Assembly: GCA_947625655.1 (NCBI GenBank)
Contig: CANQPD010000005.1
Location: 115,340-179,339, forward strand
Source: an uncultured Dysosmobacter sp.
GTDB lineage: Bacteria > Bacillota > Clostridia > Oscillospirales > Oscillospiraceae
DNA length: 64,000 nucleotides
Direction: 5' to 3'
A program made the position numbers and the translations under genes. The stretch's first letter is position 1, and each line of letters begins with the position of its first letter. The notes under the pieces were generated by a model. The model was not told the DNA's origin. It saw only the letters and a program-made list of their open reading frames with translations, and did no database searches. Positions 17,419 to 26,941 of this stretch are shown here, piece by piece.

Positions 17419-17585
17419 GCCGTGTGTGTTTTAGGAGGGAGAAAACGCATCGGGTTTGGGAGGACCCGTTGCTTGATGATTAAGATACCCCAGAATTTTT
17501 GCGGAATTATGAGTTTCCTGTGAACAGTTTGTGAATGTTTTCCGGAGAAAACGATTACTTGACTGATCCACCTTTTTGCCTTTAA

Positions 17586-17622
17586 AAAATGGGGGCCTGT
17601 TTTCCACACAGGCCCCCATTTT
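17586..17622 (-). terminator. Native rnhA terminator
   Basis: AAAATGGGGGCCTGT and its exact complement around a short loop, with a T run on the minus strand. It follows the duplicated rnhA tail directly (6 bases), as expected for the original gene end. Confidence 0.9.
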
Positions 17623-17627
17623 GTTGT

Positions 17628-17696
17628 TTATTTGTACTTTTGGCTCTCCGCCACCGCCAGCTGGTCACAGCGGTTATTAAACTCATTTTCCGCGTG
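17628..17696 (-). repeat. Duplicate of the last 22 codons plus stop of rnhA
   Basis: Encodes [22 protein letters not shown] and a TAA stop, against [22 protein letters not shown] and TAG in the genuine gene end (17853-17921). Eight base differences in 69, of which only the two in Tyr-to-Phe change the protein. It has no start of its own and is not an independent gene. Confidence 0.95.
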
Positions 17697-17852
17697 GGTT
17701 TCCCATCCGGCTTTGCCGGATGGGAGCCCTTTCATTTCATTTGCTTCGGGCGGAATGAATCCGCCCTGCGCCAAGATTTTTCTGCGCAAAATGCTTGTTC
17801 GGCGCTTCCGCGCCGCCCCGCGCTGCGGGGACCCGGGCCACGCAGTAAAGCA
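17697..17852 (-). mobile_element. 3'-end hairpin cassette at rnhA (156 bp)
   Basis: Starts at the base after the rnhA stop and ends where the duplicated tail begins. Contains short stems: CCCCGC/GCGGGG, GGCGC/GCGCC, GGGCGGA/TCCGCCC, and a terminal CCCATCCGG/CCGGATGGG. It shares blocks in order with the aspS cassettes: ACAAGC-TTGCGC, GGCGCAG then a GCGGA/TCCGC stem, then AGGGCTCCC just before the terminal hairpin. It is 52 codons long with no stop in the frame of the following tail. No transposase or integrase is present. Confidence 0.75.
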
Positions 17853-18290
17853 CTATTTGTACTTTTGACTCTCCGCTACCGCCAGTTGGTCGCAGCGGTT
17901 ATTGTACTCATTCTCCGCGTGGCCCTTGACCCAGTGGTAGCGCAGGGTGTGGATATCCGTCAGCTCCAGAAGCCGCTCCCACAGGTCGGGGTTCAGGGCG
18001 GGCTTTTTGTCGCTCTTGATCCAGCCCCGCTTTTGCCAGCCTCTGGCCCAGCCCTTTTCCAGGCCGTCGATGACGTACTTGGAATCAGACCACAGGTCCA
18101 CGATGCAGGGCTCTTTCAGCAGGGACAAGGCCTGGATGACGGCGGTCAGCTCCATGCGGTTGTTGGTGGTGTTTGGCTCGCCGCCGGACAATTCCCGCCT
18201 GTGGGCGCCGTACATCAAAATGGCCCCCCAGCCGCCGGGGCCGGGATTGCCGGAGCAGGCGCCGTCGGTGTAGATGGTGACTGTTTTCAT
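17853..18290 (-). CDS. rnhA: Ribonuclease HI
   Basis: 145 residues, the normal length. Catalytic carboxylates are visible in [16 protein letters not shown] (Asp8), [13 protein letters not shown] (Glu), [13 protein letters not shown] (Asp), and the C-terminal NNRCDQLA (Asp). It degrades RNA of RNA-DNA hybrids in the cytoplasm. ATG follows GGAGAATTTT. Its last 22 codons are duplicated downstream with a hairpin cassette between the two copies. Confidence 0.95.
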   Translation of the reverse strand: MKTVTIYTDGACSGNPGPGGWGAILMYGAHRRELSGGEPNTTNNRMELTAVIQALSLLKEPCIVDLWSDSKYVIDGLEKGWARGWQKRGWIKSDKKPALNPDLWERLLELTDIHTLRYHWVKGHAENEYNNRCDQLAVAESQKYK

Positions 18291-18339
18291 AAAATTCTCC
18301 GGAGAGAAAGGAAAGCAGCGCAGGCTTCTTTCCCCTCTC

Positions 18340-18594
18340 TCATTGGTTTTTCAGAATTTCCCGCTTTTTTGCCGCAAACTCTTCTTTTGTCAATAGACCG
18401 CTGTCCAACTGGCCCCGCAGCTGTAAGAGCTGCTTCCGCGTGGCGGCGTCCTCACGGTTTTGGGCACGGGGCGCCCCGGATGGAGCGGACGTGTTCTTTT
18501 TTGTGAGCCGTTTGATTGCCAAAAGATACAGAAATGCCACTCCGCCGCCTAAGGCAGCGCCAATCAGGCACAGAAGGATGATCGAAAAAACCAA
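18340..18594 (-). CDS. SHOCT-domain membrane protein
   Basis: 84 residues: an N-terminal helix (about 4-27) into the membrane, a Ser/Pro linker, then the short C-terminal SHOCT motif [26 protein letters not shown]. The start is a TTG behind GAGAGGAG, 14 bases after the gyrA stop, so it is probably cotranscribed with gyrA. SHOCT domains are thought to mediate oligomerisation; specific role unknown. Confidence 0.75.
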   Translation of the reverse strand: MVFSIILLCLIGAALGGGVAFLYLLAIKRLTKKNTSAPSGAPRAQNREDAATRKQLLQLRGQLDSGLLTKEEFAAKKREILKNQ

Positions 18595-18608
18595 AATGGA
18601 CTCCTCTC

Positions 18609-21134
18609 TTATCTCTCCGTGGGCGTTACATCAGGTTCGTTATTCTCATCGGTCTCCGCACCAGTATCCGCCGCTTCCCGCTCCGTCAAGGCCAGAGAGA
18701 TGACCTGGTCGCCCTCTTCCTTGAAGCGCATGACGATGACGCCCTGGGTGGCGCGGCCGGCGACGCGGATATTCTCCACAGCGGTGCGGATCAGGATGCC
18801 CGCCTGGGTCACCAGCAGCAGGTCCTCGGTGCCGTCCACCACTTTGATGCCCACTACGGGGCCGGTCTTCTCCGTCACCATGTAATTCTTGATGCCGATG
18901 CCGCCGCGGTCCGTGACGCGGTATTCCTCCACGGGAGTCCGCTTGCCGTAGCCCTTTTCCGTGATGGAGAGGACGCATTTGCCCTCGGTGGCCCGGGCGG
19001 CGCCCACCACATAATCGCCCTCCCGCAGGCGGATGCCCCGGACACCCACGGCGTCCCGGCCCATGGGCCGAACCTTGCTCTCGTCGAAGCAGCAGGCCAT
19101 GCCGTCGTGGGTGGCGATCAAAATTTTCTGGTTCCCGTCGGTCTCCCGCACGGTGATGAGCTGGTCGCCCTCGTCCATCCGCAGGGCGCGGATGCCGTTG
19201 TTCCGCAGGTTTTTCAACGTGTTGGCGGGCAGCCGCTTCACGGTGCCGTTCCGCGTCACCATGAACAGGAAGCGGCCGTCGTCCTCGATGGAGCGGGTGT
19301 GGATCATGGTCTGCACCCGCTCGCCCTGCTCCACCTGCAGGATGTTGATGATGTTGGTGCCCTTGGCGGTCTTGCCGGACTCGGGGATCTGGTAGCCCTT
19401 CTTCCGGTAGACCTTGCCGGTGTCGGTGAAGAAAAGGATATAGTCGTGGGTGGAGGCGGTGAACACGTCCACCACGTAGTCCTCCTCCCGGGTGGTGATG
19501 CCCTTCTTACCCATACCGCCTTTGGACTGGGCGGCGTACTCGCTGACGGGGGTCCGCTTGATGTAGCCCGCCTGGGTCAGGGTGAAGACGCACTCTTCCT
19601 CTTCGATGAGATCCTCAATATCGATCTCGTCCTCCACGTCCTGGATCTCGGTGACCCGGTCATCGCCGAACTTATCGGCGATGGCCGTCAGCTCCTCCTT
19701 CAGGATCTGACGCACCAGGCCCTCGTCGGAGAGGACCTTGTTGTACCAGGCGATCTTCTCCTCCAGCTCCTTGTACTCGTTCTCCAGCTTCTCCCGGTCC
19801 AGGCCCTGGAGGGCTTTGAGGCGCATATCCAGAATGGCCTGGGCCTGGATATCGTCCAGGCCGAAGCGGGCCATCAAATTCTCTTTCGCATTGTCATAGC
19901 TGGTGCGGATGATCCGGATGACCTCGTCGATGTTGTCCTGAGCGGTCAGCAGGCCCTCCAGCAGATGGGCCCGCTCCTGGGCTTTCTTCAGGTCGTATTT
20001 CGTCCGGCGGACGATGATCTCCTCCTGGAAGGCCAGATACTCGTCAATGATGTGCCGCAGGGACAGGATCTTGGGCTGGGACTGGTTGTCCACCAGGGCC
20101 AGCATATTGATGGCAAAGCTGGCCTGCAGCTGGGTCTGGCTGAACAGGCGGTTCAGCACCACCTGGGGGTTGGCGTCCCGCTTCAGCTCAATGACGATGC
20201 GCATGCCGTTGCGGTCGGACTCGTCCCGGATGTCGGAGATGCCCTCCAGCCGCTTGTCCTCCACCTGGTCCGCCATGCTTTTGATAAGCATTCGCTTGTT
20301 GACCTGATAGGGGATCTCGGTGATGACGATGCGGGTGCGGTCCTTGCCGAATTCCTCAAACTCGTGCCGGGCCCGGATGACCACCCGGCCCCGGCCGGTG
20401 GCATAGGCCGCCCGGATGCCGCTGCGGCCCATGATGATGCCCTTTGTGGGGAAGTCCGGCCCCTTGATGTGCTGCATCAGGTCGGACAGCGTGGCGTTGG
20501 GATCGTCCAGCACGCAGATGCAGGCGCCGATAACCTCCCGCAGGTTGTGGGGCGGGATGTTGGTGGCCATGCCCACGGCAATGCCGCTGGAGCCGTTGAC
20601 CAGCAGATTGGGGAAGCGGGCGGGGAGGACCCGGGGTTCCTTCCGGGACTCGTCAAAGTTGGGGTCCCAGTCCACGGTGTCCTTTTCAATGTCCCGCAGC
20701 ATCTCCTCGGCGATCCTGCTCATGCGGGCCTCGGTATACCGGTAGGCCGCCGGGGGGTCGCCATCCACGGAGCCGAAGTTGCCGTGGCCGTCCACCAGCA
20801 TATAGCGCATGGAGAAATCCTGGGCCAGACGGACCAGGGCGTCATAGACGGAGGCGTCGCCGTGCGGGTGATACCGGCCCAGCACGTCGCCCACGCAGGT
20901 GGCGGACTTTTTGAAGGGCCGGTCAGAGGTCAGGTTGTCCTCGTACATGGCGTACAGGATACGCCGGTGGACGGGCTTCAATCCGTCCCGCACATCCGGC
21001 AGGGCGCGGCCCACGATGACGCTCATGGCGTACTCGATGTAGGATTTTTCCATTTCGGGGACCAGGGGAGATTCCACGATCTTCTGCTGAGGATACCGGA
21101 TCTCCTCGGGATCGTATTGGGGCTTTTTGCTCAT
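18609..21134 (-). CDS. gyrA: DNA gyrase subunit A
   Basis: 841 residues, full length. The catalytic tyrosine is Tyr133 in [10 protein letters not shown]. The quinolone region reads [10 protein letters not shown], with Ala94 and Ser95 at the positions of E. coli Ser83 and Ala84, and Asp98 as Asp87. The C-terminal beta-pinwheel includes the GyrA-box region [10 protein letters not shown]. It cuts and reseals DNA as the A2B2 gyrase with GyrB, encoded immediately upstream. An acidic C-terminal tail is present. Confidence 0.97.
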   Translation of the reverse strand: MSKKPQYDPEEIRYPQQKIVESPLVPEMEKSYIEYAMSVIVGRALPDVRDGLKPVHRRILYAMYEDNLTSDRPFKKSATCVGDVLGRYHPHGDASVYDALVRLAQDFSMRYMLVDGHGNFGSVDGDPPAAYRYTEARMSRIAEEMLRDIEKDTVDWDPNFDESRKEPRVLPARFPNLLVNGSSGIAVGMATNIPPHNLREVIGACICVLDDPNATLSDLMQHIKGPDFPTKGIIMGRSGIRAAYATGRGRVVIRARHEFEEFGKDRTRIVITEIPYQVNKRMLIKSMADQVEDKRLEGISDIRDESDRNGMRIVIELKRDANPQVVLNRLFSQTQLQASFAINMLALVDNQSQPKILSLRHIIDEYLAFQEEIIVRRTKYDLKKAQERAHLLEGLLTAQDNIDEVIRIIRTSYDNAKENLMARFGLDDIQAQAILDMRLKALQGLDREKLENEYKELEEKIAWYNKVLSDEGLVRQILKEELTAIADKFGDDRVTEIQDVEDEIDIEDLIEEEECVFTLTQAGYIKRTPVSEYAAQSKGGMGKKGITTREEDYVVDVFTASTHDYILFFTDTGKVYRKKGYQIPESGKTAKGTNIINILQVEQGERVQTMIHTRSIEDDGRFLFMVTRNGTVKRLPANTLKNLRNNGIRALRMDEGDQLITVRETDGNQKILIATHDGMACCFDESKVRPMGRDAVGVRGIRLREGDYVVGAARATEGKCVLSITEKGYGKRTPVEEYRVTDRGGIGIKNYMVTEKTGPVVGIKVVDGTEDLLLVTQAGILIRTAVENIRVAGRATQGVIVMRFKEEGDQVISLALTEREAADTGAETDENNEPDVTPTER

Positions 21135-21184
21135 TTATGGATTTCCTCCTTTTAGAGGCGTTTATTTTCTAATGGTAGGATATA

Positions 21185-21298
21185 GGAGATAAAAGATATG
21201 AGATAAGAGTTATGGTGTCCGGCTCTGCCGGACTATTTTAAATCATTCGCCAAAGACGAATTTCCATGTTCTATCTCTTATCTCCTATCTTTTATCTG
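21185..21298. repeat. Long imperfect inverted repeat between gyrB and gyrA
   Basis: GGAGATAAAAGATATGAGATAAGAG (in parts, 21185-21209) pairs with CTCTTATCTCCTATCTTTTATC (21274-21295) on the opposite strand. Inside is a smaller hairpin GTCCGG-ctctg-CCGGAC (21217-21233). The A/T-rich arms contrast sharply with the GC-rich surroundings. It fills most of the 166-base gap and ends at the gyrB stop. Confidence 0.7.
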
Positions 21299-21300
21299 AA

Positions 21301-23250
21301 TCAGTAGTCCAGATTGACGGCGTACTGGGCGTTCTTCTCGATGAATTCCTTCCGGGGCTCCACCTTTTCGCCCATGAGGATGGTGAAGGTCTCGTCGGCC
21401 TTTACCGCATCGTCCAGGGTGATGCGGCGCAGGGTGCGGCGCTCCGGGTCCATGGTGGTCTCCCACAGCTCGTGGGGGTTCATCTCGCCCAGGCCCTTGA
21501 AGCGGGAAATGTCGATTTTCACATTGGGGTTGCCGCCCCGCAGCTCGGCGGACACGGCGTCCCGCTCCTCGTCGGAGAAGGCCACCCGGGTGGTCTTGCC
21601 CCGGGTCAGCTTGTACAGAGGGGGCACGGCGGAGTAGACATAGCCCTGCTCAATGAGAGGCCGCATAAAACGGAAGAAGAAGGTCAGCAGCAGGGTGCGG
21701 ATATGGGAGCCGTCCACATCGGCATCGGCCATGATGATGACCTTGTGATACCGCAGCTTGGCGGGGTCGAATTCCTCGCCGATGCCGGCGCCCAGGGCGG
21801 TGATGACCGGCTGGAGCTTGTCGTTGCCGTACACCTTGTCCGCCCGGGCCTTCTCCACGTTCAGCATCTTGCCCCACAGGGGAAGGATGGCCTGGAAGCG
21901 GCTGTCCCGGCCCTGGGTGGCCGAGCCGCCTGCGGAGTCGCCCTCGACGATGTAGATTTCCGTCAGTTCCGGATTGTTCTCGTTGCAGTCCCGCAGCTTG
22001 TCCGGCATGGCCGCGCCGCCCAGGGCGGTCTTGCGGCGGATGGATTCCCGGGCCTTCTTGGCGGCCTCCCGGGCGCGGTTGGCCATCAGGGCCTTGTCCA
22101 GGATCATCCGGCCCACCTGGGGATTTTCCTCCAGGAAGGTGTCCAGCTTGGCCGCCACGATGTTGTTGACCAGGGTCCGGATCTCACTGTTGCCCAGCTT
22201 GGCCTTGGTCTGGCCCTCGAACTGGGCATCCGTCAGCTTGACGGAGATGACGCAGGTCAATCCCTCCCGGCAGTCCTCGCCGGAGACCTTCTCATCGTCC
22301 TTCAGCATCTTGGTCTTCCGGCCGTAATTGTTGAGAACGGTGGTCAGGGCCCGCTTGAAGCCCTCCTCGTGCATGCCGCCCTCCGGGGTGTGGACGTTGT
22401 TGGCAAAGGAAAAGATCGTCTCGTTATAGCCGTCGTTATACTGCATGGCCACTTCCGCCATGGAGTCGTCCTTCTGGCCGGCCATGTAGATGACGCCGTC
22501 ATGGAGGGCGTCCTTGCTCTTGTTCAGCCAGGTGACGAATTCCCGGATGCCGCCCTCAAAGCACATGTTATCTTCCTGCTCCCGGCCGGGCCGTTTGTCC
22601 ACGGTGCGGATGCGCAGGCCCGCGTTGAGGAAGGCTTCCTCCCGCATGCGGGTGTGGAGGGTCTCATAGTTGTACACCGTGTCCTCGAACATCTCGGGGT
22701 CCGGCTTGAAGGTGACGGTAGTGCCGGTGTGGTCGGTGGTGCCGACCACGGTCATCTCCTGGGTCACATGGCCCCGGGAAAATTTCATTTCATAGATCTT
22801 ACCGTCCCGGTGGACCTGGACCGTCAGCCACTCGGAAAGAGCGTTGACCACGGACGCACCCACGCCGTGGAGGCCGCCGGAGACCTTGTAGCCGCCGCCG
22901 CCGAACTTGCCGCCGGCGTGGAGGACGGTGTAGACCACCTCCAGGGCGGGCTTGCCGGTCTGGGCCTGGATGTCCACGGGGATGCCGCGGCCGTTGTCCA
23001 CCACGGTGATGGTGTCGCCCTCGTTGATCTGCACCAGGATGTCGGTGCAGTAGCCCGCCAGGGCCTCGTCGATGGCGTTGTCCACAATCTCATACACCAG
23101 ATGGTGGAGGCCGGAGGTAGAGGTGGAGCCGATATACATACCGGGCCGCTTGCGGACGGCCTCCAGGCCCTCCAAAACTTGAATTTCAGAGGCATCGTAC
23201 TCATTGGCCGCGTCTACCGCGGTAGAATTCAGAATCTCATTTTCTGCCAT
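21301..23250 (-). CDS. gyrB: DNA gyrase subunit B
   Basis: 649 residues from the ATG at 23250 (behind GAAAGGAGAACCTGC); an upstream in-frame ATG at 23313 lacks such a site. GHKL ATPase motifs: [23 protein letters not shown] and [20 protein letters not shown] motifs: EGDSAGGSA (about 435) and [15 protein letters not shown]. The C-terminus [19 protein letters not shown] is the conserved GyrA-binding end. Supplies ATP-driven strand passage with GyrA. Confidence 0.97.
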   Translation of the reverse strand: MAENEILNSTAVDAANEYDASEIQVLEGLEAVRKRPGMYIGSTSTSGLHHLVYEIVDNAIDEALAGYCTDILVQINEGDTITVVDNGRGIPVDIQAQTGKPALEVVYTVLHAGGKFGGGGYKVSGGLHGVGASVVNALSEWLTVQVHRDGKIYEMKFSRGHVTQEMTVVGTTDHTGTTVTFKPDPEMFEDTVYNYETLHTRMREEAFLNAGLRIRTVDKRPGREQEDNMCFEGGIREFVTWLNKSKDALHDGVIYMAGQKDDSMAEVAMQYNDGYNETIFSFANNVHTPEGGMHEEGFKRALTTVLNNYGRKTKMLKDDEKVSGEDCREGLTCVISVKLTDAQFEGQTKAKLGNSEIRTLVNNIVAAKLDTFLEENPQVGRMILDKALMANRAREAAKKARESIRRKTALGGAAMPDKLRDCNENNPELTEIYIVEGDSAGGSATQGRDSRFQAILPLWGKMLNVEKARADKVYGNDKLQPVITALGAGIGEEFDPAKLRYHKVIIMADADVDGSHIRTLLLTFFFRFMRPLIEQGYVYSAVPPLYKLTRGKTTRVAFSDEERDAVSAELRGGNPNVKIDISRFKGLGEMNPHELWETTMDPERRTLRRITLDDAVKADETFTILMGEKVEPRKEFIEKNAQYAVNLDY

Positions 23251-23370
23251 GCAGGTTCTCCTTTCAAGGGTTTTTTCTCGGTACAAGGCAAAGAGAACCG
23301 GGCTTGGAGCCATTTCCGGCCCGTTTCTCCCTGCCTTGAAATATATAAAATTATTGTGGTTATTGTGGGA

Positions 23371-23637
23371 TCAAAATTCCAGCTTCTGACTCTCCGCCCG
23401 TTTCTGCAATGTGGTCGAATTCAATTGGGAGAGATAGACGATCTGGGGGTGATAGGGGTGGTCGCAGACCACAAAGGACTTCGGAATGTCGCCGGAGATG
23501 TCCAGCACCACGCCCTCTTTCTCAGCGGCGGCCAGGTACTCCCGGGTACGCTTGCCGTAGCTGCACTTGTCCAGGTCGAAGATGCCGATGATGCGGTGGT
23601 CGGAGACGATCTCGTTTTGGCCCAGGTGAAGATACAT
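23371..23637 (-). CDS. remB: Extracellular matrix/DNA-binding regulator RemB-like (DUF370)
   Basis: 88 residues starting MYLHLGQNEIVSDHRIIGIF, followed by DLDKCSYGKRTREYL: the DUF370 fold shared by RemA and RemB of Bacillus. ATG at 23637 follows GAAAGGAGCCCCC; the frame extends further upstream through the palindromic repeat but without a ribosome site. The position between recF and gyrB is the conserved place of remB (yaaB). Probable nucleoid-type regulator of surface or matrix genes; target unknown. Confidence 0.85.
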   Translation of the reverse strand: MYLHLGQNEIVSDHRIIGIFDLDKCSYGKRTREYLAAAEKEGVVLDISGDIPKSFVVCDHPYHPQIVYLSQLNSTTLQKRAESQKLEF

Positions 23638-23718
23638 GGGGGCTCCTTTCAGGAAGAGGGTGGGGAGATCCGCCCTGACGGGCGGGGAGCGGAGGATCAC
23701 GCAGACTTGCGAGGGAGA

Positions 23719-24049
23719 TGCACCCCTCATTTTCTTTGATCTTGTCAAAGAAAACGGGCCGTGCACGGTTCAAAAGAAAAACGCTTTGCGTCCAAACTTT
23801 CCCCATGTCCCATGGGGAAAGTTTGGAGATGCAAACATAGAAAGATACCGCACTGGAAATTTCCGGGTTTCTGCGCTGGGCGCGGGTGTGGGTCGGGTGC
23901 TTGTCGTTCCCTTTCTGCCACGCGAATTGGCACGGCGGATAACCGGGCAATCATCGCATGGGCCCTGCTTCTATTTCCGCTGACGCTCCATGGGCGGACA
24001 ACTCGCGTTGGTGCGATATTGTTCTTTCGTAGGGGCCGATGCCCACATC
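23719..24049 (+). repeat. Palindromic element, copy 2
   Basis: TGCACCCC, a hairpin CATTTTCTTTG/CAAAGAAAA, the linker GGCCGTGCACGG, AAAAGAAAAACGCTTT, then a perfect 16-base-arm palindrome (23792-23807 and 23811-23826, loop TCC) with core CCAAACTTTCCCCATG. It ends in GTAGGGGCCGATGCCCACATC. Stem sequences differ from copies 1 and 3 yet remain fully paired. Confidence 0.75.
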
Positions 24050-24087
24050 AGCCCGTTTCTTCCCTCCTTATCATGGTACTAAGGGCC

Positions 24088-24413
24088 GATGTGGGCATCG
24101 GCCCCTACGGGGATGGTAAACGGCAAAATCCCGCATAGCGTCAGCGGGGCTGTTGCGAAAACCCTTACGTTGATATCCCACAAGTCTGCACCCAGTGTTC
24201 CAAATGCGGTATAGAAGCCCTACCGAACGCTAACATATAGCGCAGCCGGATCAAACTAGGCAAGTTTTTTGCCAAACGCACCGTGACGAGGCCCGCATCC
24301 CCCAATTTGCATCCCATGTGCCATGGGATGCAAATTGGGATCAAAAAGCGTTTTTCTTTTGGACCGTGCACGGCCCGTTTTCTTTGGCAAGGCCAAAGAA
24401 AATGGGGGGTGCA
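24088..24413 (-). repeat. Palindromic element, copy 3
   Basis: Same order of parts read on the minus strand: TGCACCCC, hairpin CATTTTCTTTGGC/GCCAAAGAAAA, GGCCGTGCACGG, AAAAGAAAAACGCTTT, and a perfect 17-base-arm palindrome (24302-24318 and 24322-24338). Its second half shares GATCCGGCTGCGCTA, GCAGACTTGTGGGA and CGCTGACGCTATGCGGG with copy 1. Confidence 0.75.
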
Positions 24414-24515
24414 AAAATCCCCAGCACGCCTGACAGGCGTGCGCCGTCCCGCGCCCGTGGCGCGAAAACCCCCGCCCGAGGGGCGGCTATCCCCAATGCT
24501 CTGCCATAGCATTCA

Positions 24516-25619
24516 TCACATGATCACGCCCTGCTTCACATGGAACACCCTGCCGCCCAGCATCTGCGGCAGGCGGTCGTCCTCGCAGCAGGTGATGAAC
24601 ACCTGCCCGCCCACGATGCGGTTCAGGACAAATTCCTGACGCCGGGGGTCCAATTCGCTCAAAACGTCGTCCAGCAGCAGCACCGGATACTCTCCCGTGG
24701 CGTTTTTGTAAATCTCCCGCTCCGCCAGCTTCATGGCCAGGGCCGCCGTCCGGGTCTGGCCCTGGGAGGCGTACTGCTTGGCCTCCCGCCCGTCGATGCT
24801 GACCAGCAGATCGTCCTTGTGAGGCCCGGACAGGCACAGCCGGGACGCCCGCTCCGCCGCCTGGTGCTCCTCCATGTGCCGGCGCAGCTGCTCCGCGATG
24901 ACCCCGGCGTCCGCCGACGGGTCCGCAACCGAGGAGACGGTTTTATATTGTATATCCAGCTGTTCCTTCCCGCCGGAGCACTCCCGGTGATGGAGGGCGG
25001 CGTATTCCCGCAGCCGGACGGTGAACTGGTGCCGGTAATGGATCAGCACCGCGCCGAAGCGCACCAGCCGCTCATTGAACTCCGGCAGCGCCGTCAGCAG
25101 ATCCGGCCGCTCGTCGGCGTCCCGCAGGATGCGGGTCTTGTGGTCATAGGTCCGGTTATATTCGGAAAGAGCGGCGGCATACCGGGGCCGCAGCTGGCAG
25201 AGGGCGGTATCCATGAATTTTCTCCGGGCAGCGGCTCCCTCCCGAATCAGATACAGGTCGTCGGGGCAGAAAAACACGGTGTTGTAGACCTCACTGAGGG
25301 CTGCGCTGTTTTTGGCGCTCACCTGGTTGACAGACAGTTTCCGCCGCCGGTCTCGGAACAGGTCTGCCTGAACCCGAAAGGTCCTTTCCCTTGCGAACAC
25401 CCCGGCACAGAGCCTTGCGGCGGGGGCGCCGAAGCCGATCATCTCCCGATCCGTCCTGGCCCGGGGCGACTTGCCGCAGGAGAGATACACCAGCGCCTCC
25501 AGCAGATTGGTCTTGCCCTGGGCGTTCTCACCGAAGATCACGTTGCACCGGGGGTCAAACTCCGCCGCCTGCCGCCCGTAATTTCGAAAGGACTCCAGCT
25601 CCAAACGGTCAATCCGCAT
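24516..25619 (-). CDS. recF: DNA replication and repair protein RecF
   Basis: 367 residues. Walker A is [14 protein letters not shown], the ABC-type signature [11 protein letters not shown], and Walker [18 protein letters not shown]. It loads RecA at gaps and stalled forks. It overlaps the end of the S4-domain gene by 11 bases, giving the conserved dnaN-yaaA-recF operon. The 3' end encodes FHVKQG through a degenerate parS-like sequence. Confidence 0.95.
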   Translation of the reverse strand: MRIDRLELESFRNYGRQAAEFDPRCNVIFGENAQGKTNLLEALVYLSCGKSPRARTDREMIGFGAPAARLCAGVFARERTFRVQADLFRDRRRKLSVNQVSAKNSAALSEVYNTVFFCPDDLYLIREGAAARRKFMDTALCQLRPRYAAALSEYNRTYDHKTRILRDADERPDLLTALPEFNERLVRFGAVLIHYRHQFTVRLREYAALHHRECSGGKEQLDIQYKTVSSVADPSADAGVIAEQLRRHMEEHQAAERASRLCLSGPHKDDLLVSIDGREAKQYASQGQTRTAALAMKLAEREIYKNATGEYPVLLLDDVLSELDPRRQEFVLNRIVGGQVFITCCEDDRLPQMLGGRVFHVKQGVIM

Positions 25620-25824
25620 AGGATACCGTGTAGTGCTGTCCGGCGAAGCACACGTCGTCGCCGGGGCGGATCTTCTTGCCCCGCATGGTACAGACCTCGC
25701 CGTTGACGGTGACTTCCCCCGCCTGGATGCGCTCCTTGGCCTCGCCGCCGGACTCCACCAGGCTGGCGAATTTCAGCAGATCCTGGAGCTTGATAAATTC
25801 TGTTGTGATCGTGATGGTTTTCAT
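25609..25824 (-). CDS. yaaA: S4-domain RNA-binding protein YaaA
   Basis: 71 residues: a single S4 domain with [24 protein letters not shown] and [21 protein letters not shown]. Located between dnaN and recF with a one-base gap to dnaN, as in most Firmicutes. Implicated in ribosome assembly by family membership; not demonstrable here. Confidence 0.92.
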   Translation of the reverse strand: MKTITITTEFIKLQDLLKFASLVESGGEAKERIQAGEVTVNGEVCTMRGKKIRPGDDVCFAGQHYTVSYAD

Positions 25825-25825
25825 A

Positions 25826-26941
25826 TCATTCAGCGCTCTTCAGCCGCACGGGCAGGACCATATACAGGAAGTTTTCCTCGCCCTCCACAGGGACGATGAT
25901 GGCGGGGGAGACGCCGGTGTTCAGCTCGATTTTCACAGCGTCGGCGGGGGCGTACCGCAGGGCCTCCATCAGATAGCGGTTATTGAAGCCGATCTCCAGA
26001 CCGCCGCCGTCGCCGCTGAGACGGCAGATGTCCTTTGCCTCGCCGTTTCCGGTCTTGGCGGAGAGCAGCACCTTGTCATGGTCAAAGATGCAGCGAACCG
26101 GGCTTTTCAGCTTGTCGGAGATGACCACGGACACCCGATCGATGCTCTCGATGAGGGCCTTGGTGTCGGCGATGACGGTGATGGGGTTTTTCCGGGGAAT
26201 GGCGTTTTTGTAGTCCAGGAACTCGCCCTCCAGCCGGCGGCAGATCAGCTCCGTGCCGCCCACCTCGAACAGGATGTGGCGCTTACCCTGGGTGACGGCG
26301 GCCAGATCCTCCACATCGCCGCAGATGCCCTTGACCTCGTTCAGCGCGGAGCCGGGGGCGACAAAGGAGAACACGCCGCCCTCGATCTTCTCCAAAGGCT
26401 CCCGGCGGACGGCCAGGCGGAACCCATCCACCGCCACCATGGTCAGCCCCTTGTCGGTGATCTCAAAGAGGGCGCCGGTGTGGACCGGGCGGCTCTCGTT
26501 GGTGGAGACGGCAAAAGCCACCTCCTCGATCATAGCCCGCAGGACCTTCTGCTGGATGGCAACGGAGTGCTCGTCCTCCACCTCGGGAAGGTCGGGATAG
26601 TCCGCGGCGGAAAGGCCCAGAATATCAAAATCCGCGTCGCCGCAGGAGAGATGGACCATCATCCGCTCATCGGCGGTGAAAGTCACGATATCGTCGGGCA
26701 TGCGGCGGATGATGTCGCCGAACAGCCGGGCGTTGAGCACAATATCGCCGCTCTCGGTGACATTGGCGGAGATCCTGGTGCGGATGCCGGTCTGCATGTT
26801 GTAGCCGGAGACGGTCAGCTGTTGGTCGGCGTGGAGCAGCAGGCCCTCCAGCGCGGGAATGGAGCTTTTCTGGGCTACGGCGCGGCTGGCGACGGAAATG
26901 GCGTTTTGCAGCAAAACCTTTTCGCAGCTGAATTTAATCAT
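25826..26941 (-). CDS. dnaN: DNA polymerase III sliding clamp (beta)
   Basis: 371 residues forming the three clamp domains, beginning [36 protein letters not shown] and ending with the family's [15 protein letters not shown]. Follows dnaA across the oriC-like region. The clamp tethers polymerase and binds many partners through QLxLF peptides. Confidence 0.96.
   Translation of the reverse strand: MIKFSCEKVLLQNAISVASRAVAQKSSIPALEGLLLHADQQLTVSGYNMQTGIRTRISANVTESGDIVLNARLFGDIIRRMPDDIVTFTADERMMVHLSCGDADFDILGLSAADYPDLPEVEDEHSVAIQQKVLRAMIEEVAFAVSTNESRPVHTGALFEITDKGLTMVAVDGFRLAVRREPLEKIEGGVFSFVAPGSALNEVKGICGDVEDLAAVTQGKRHILFEVGGTELICRRLEGEFLDYKNAIPRKNPITVIADTKALIESIDRVSVVISDKLKSPVRCIFDHDKVLLSAKTGNGEAKDICRLSGDGGGLEIGFNNRYLMEALRYAPADAVKIELNTGVSPAIIVPVEGEENFLYMVLPVRLKSAE

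Larger units (their letters stand above)
17320..17852. other. Gap between rnhA and nadE: terminators plus rnhA-tail cassette
   Basis: 533 bases without an independent gene. From rnhA outward (minus strand) it holds the hairpin cassette (17852-17697), an extra copy of the rnhA 3' end (17696-17628), the strong rnhA terminator (17622-17586), about 165 bases with no recognisable feature, and a second hairpin (17418-17392) close to nadE. Confidence 0.75.
23638..24515. other. 878-base recF-remB gap occupied by an inverted pair of elements
   Basis: No credible gene. It consists of element copy 2 (plus) and copy 3 (minus) facing each other around a perfect 21-base inverted repeat (24029-24049 and 24088-24108). 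About 100 bases of GC-rich hairpins (24420-24515) lead to the recF stop, and about 80 bases with the remB ribosome site lie at the other end. Confidence 0.75.

Noticed and set aside
19107..23739. Long plus-strand open frames opposite gyrA and gyrB
   Set aside because: Low-complexity Val/Asp/Leu/His-rich translations with no domain; exact shadows of the gyrase genes.
7961..24413. Palindromic elements as insertion sequences
   Set aside because: No transposase frame or remnant in any copy, and stems vary in sequence between copies, unlike conserved IS terminal repeats.
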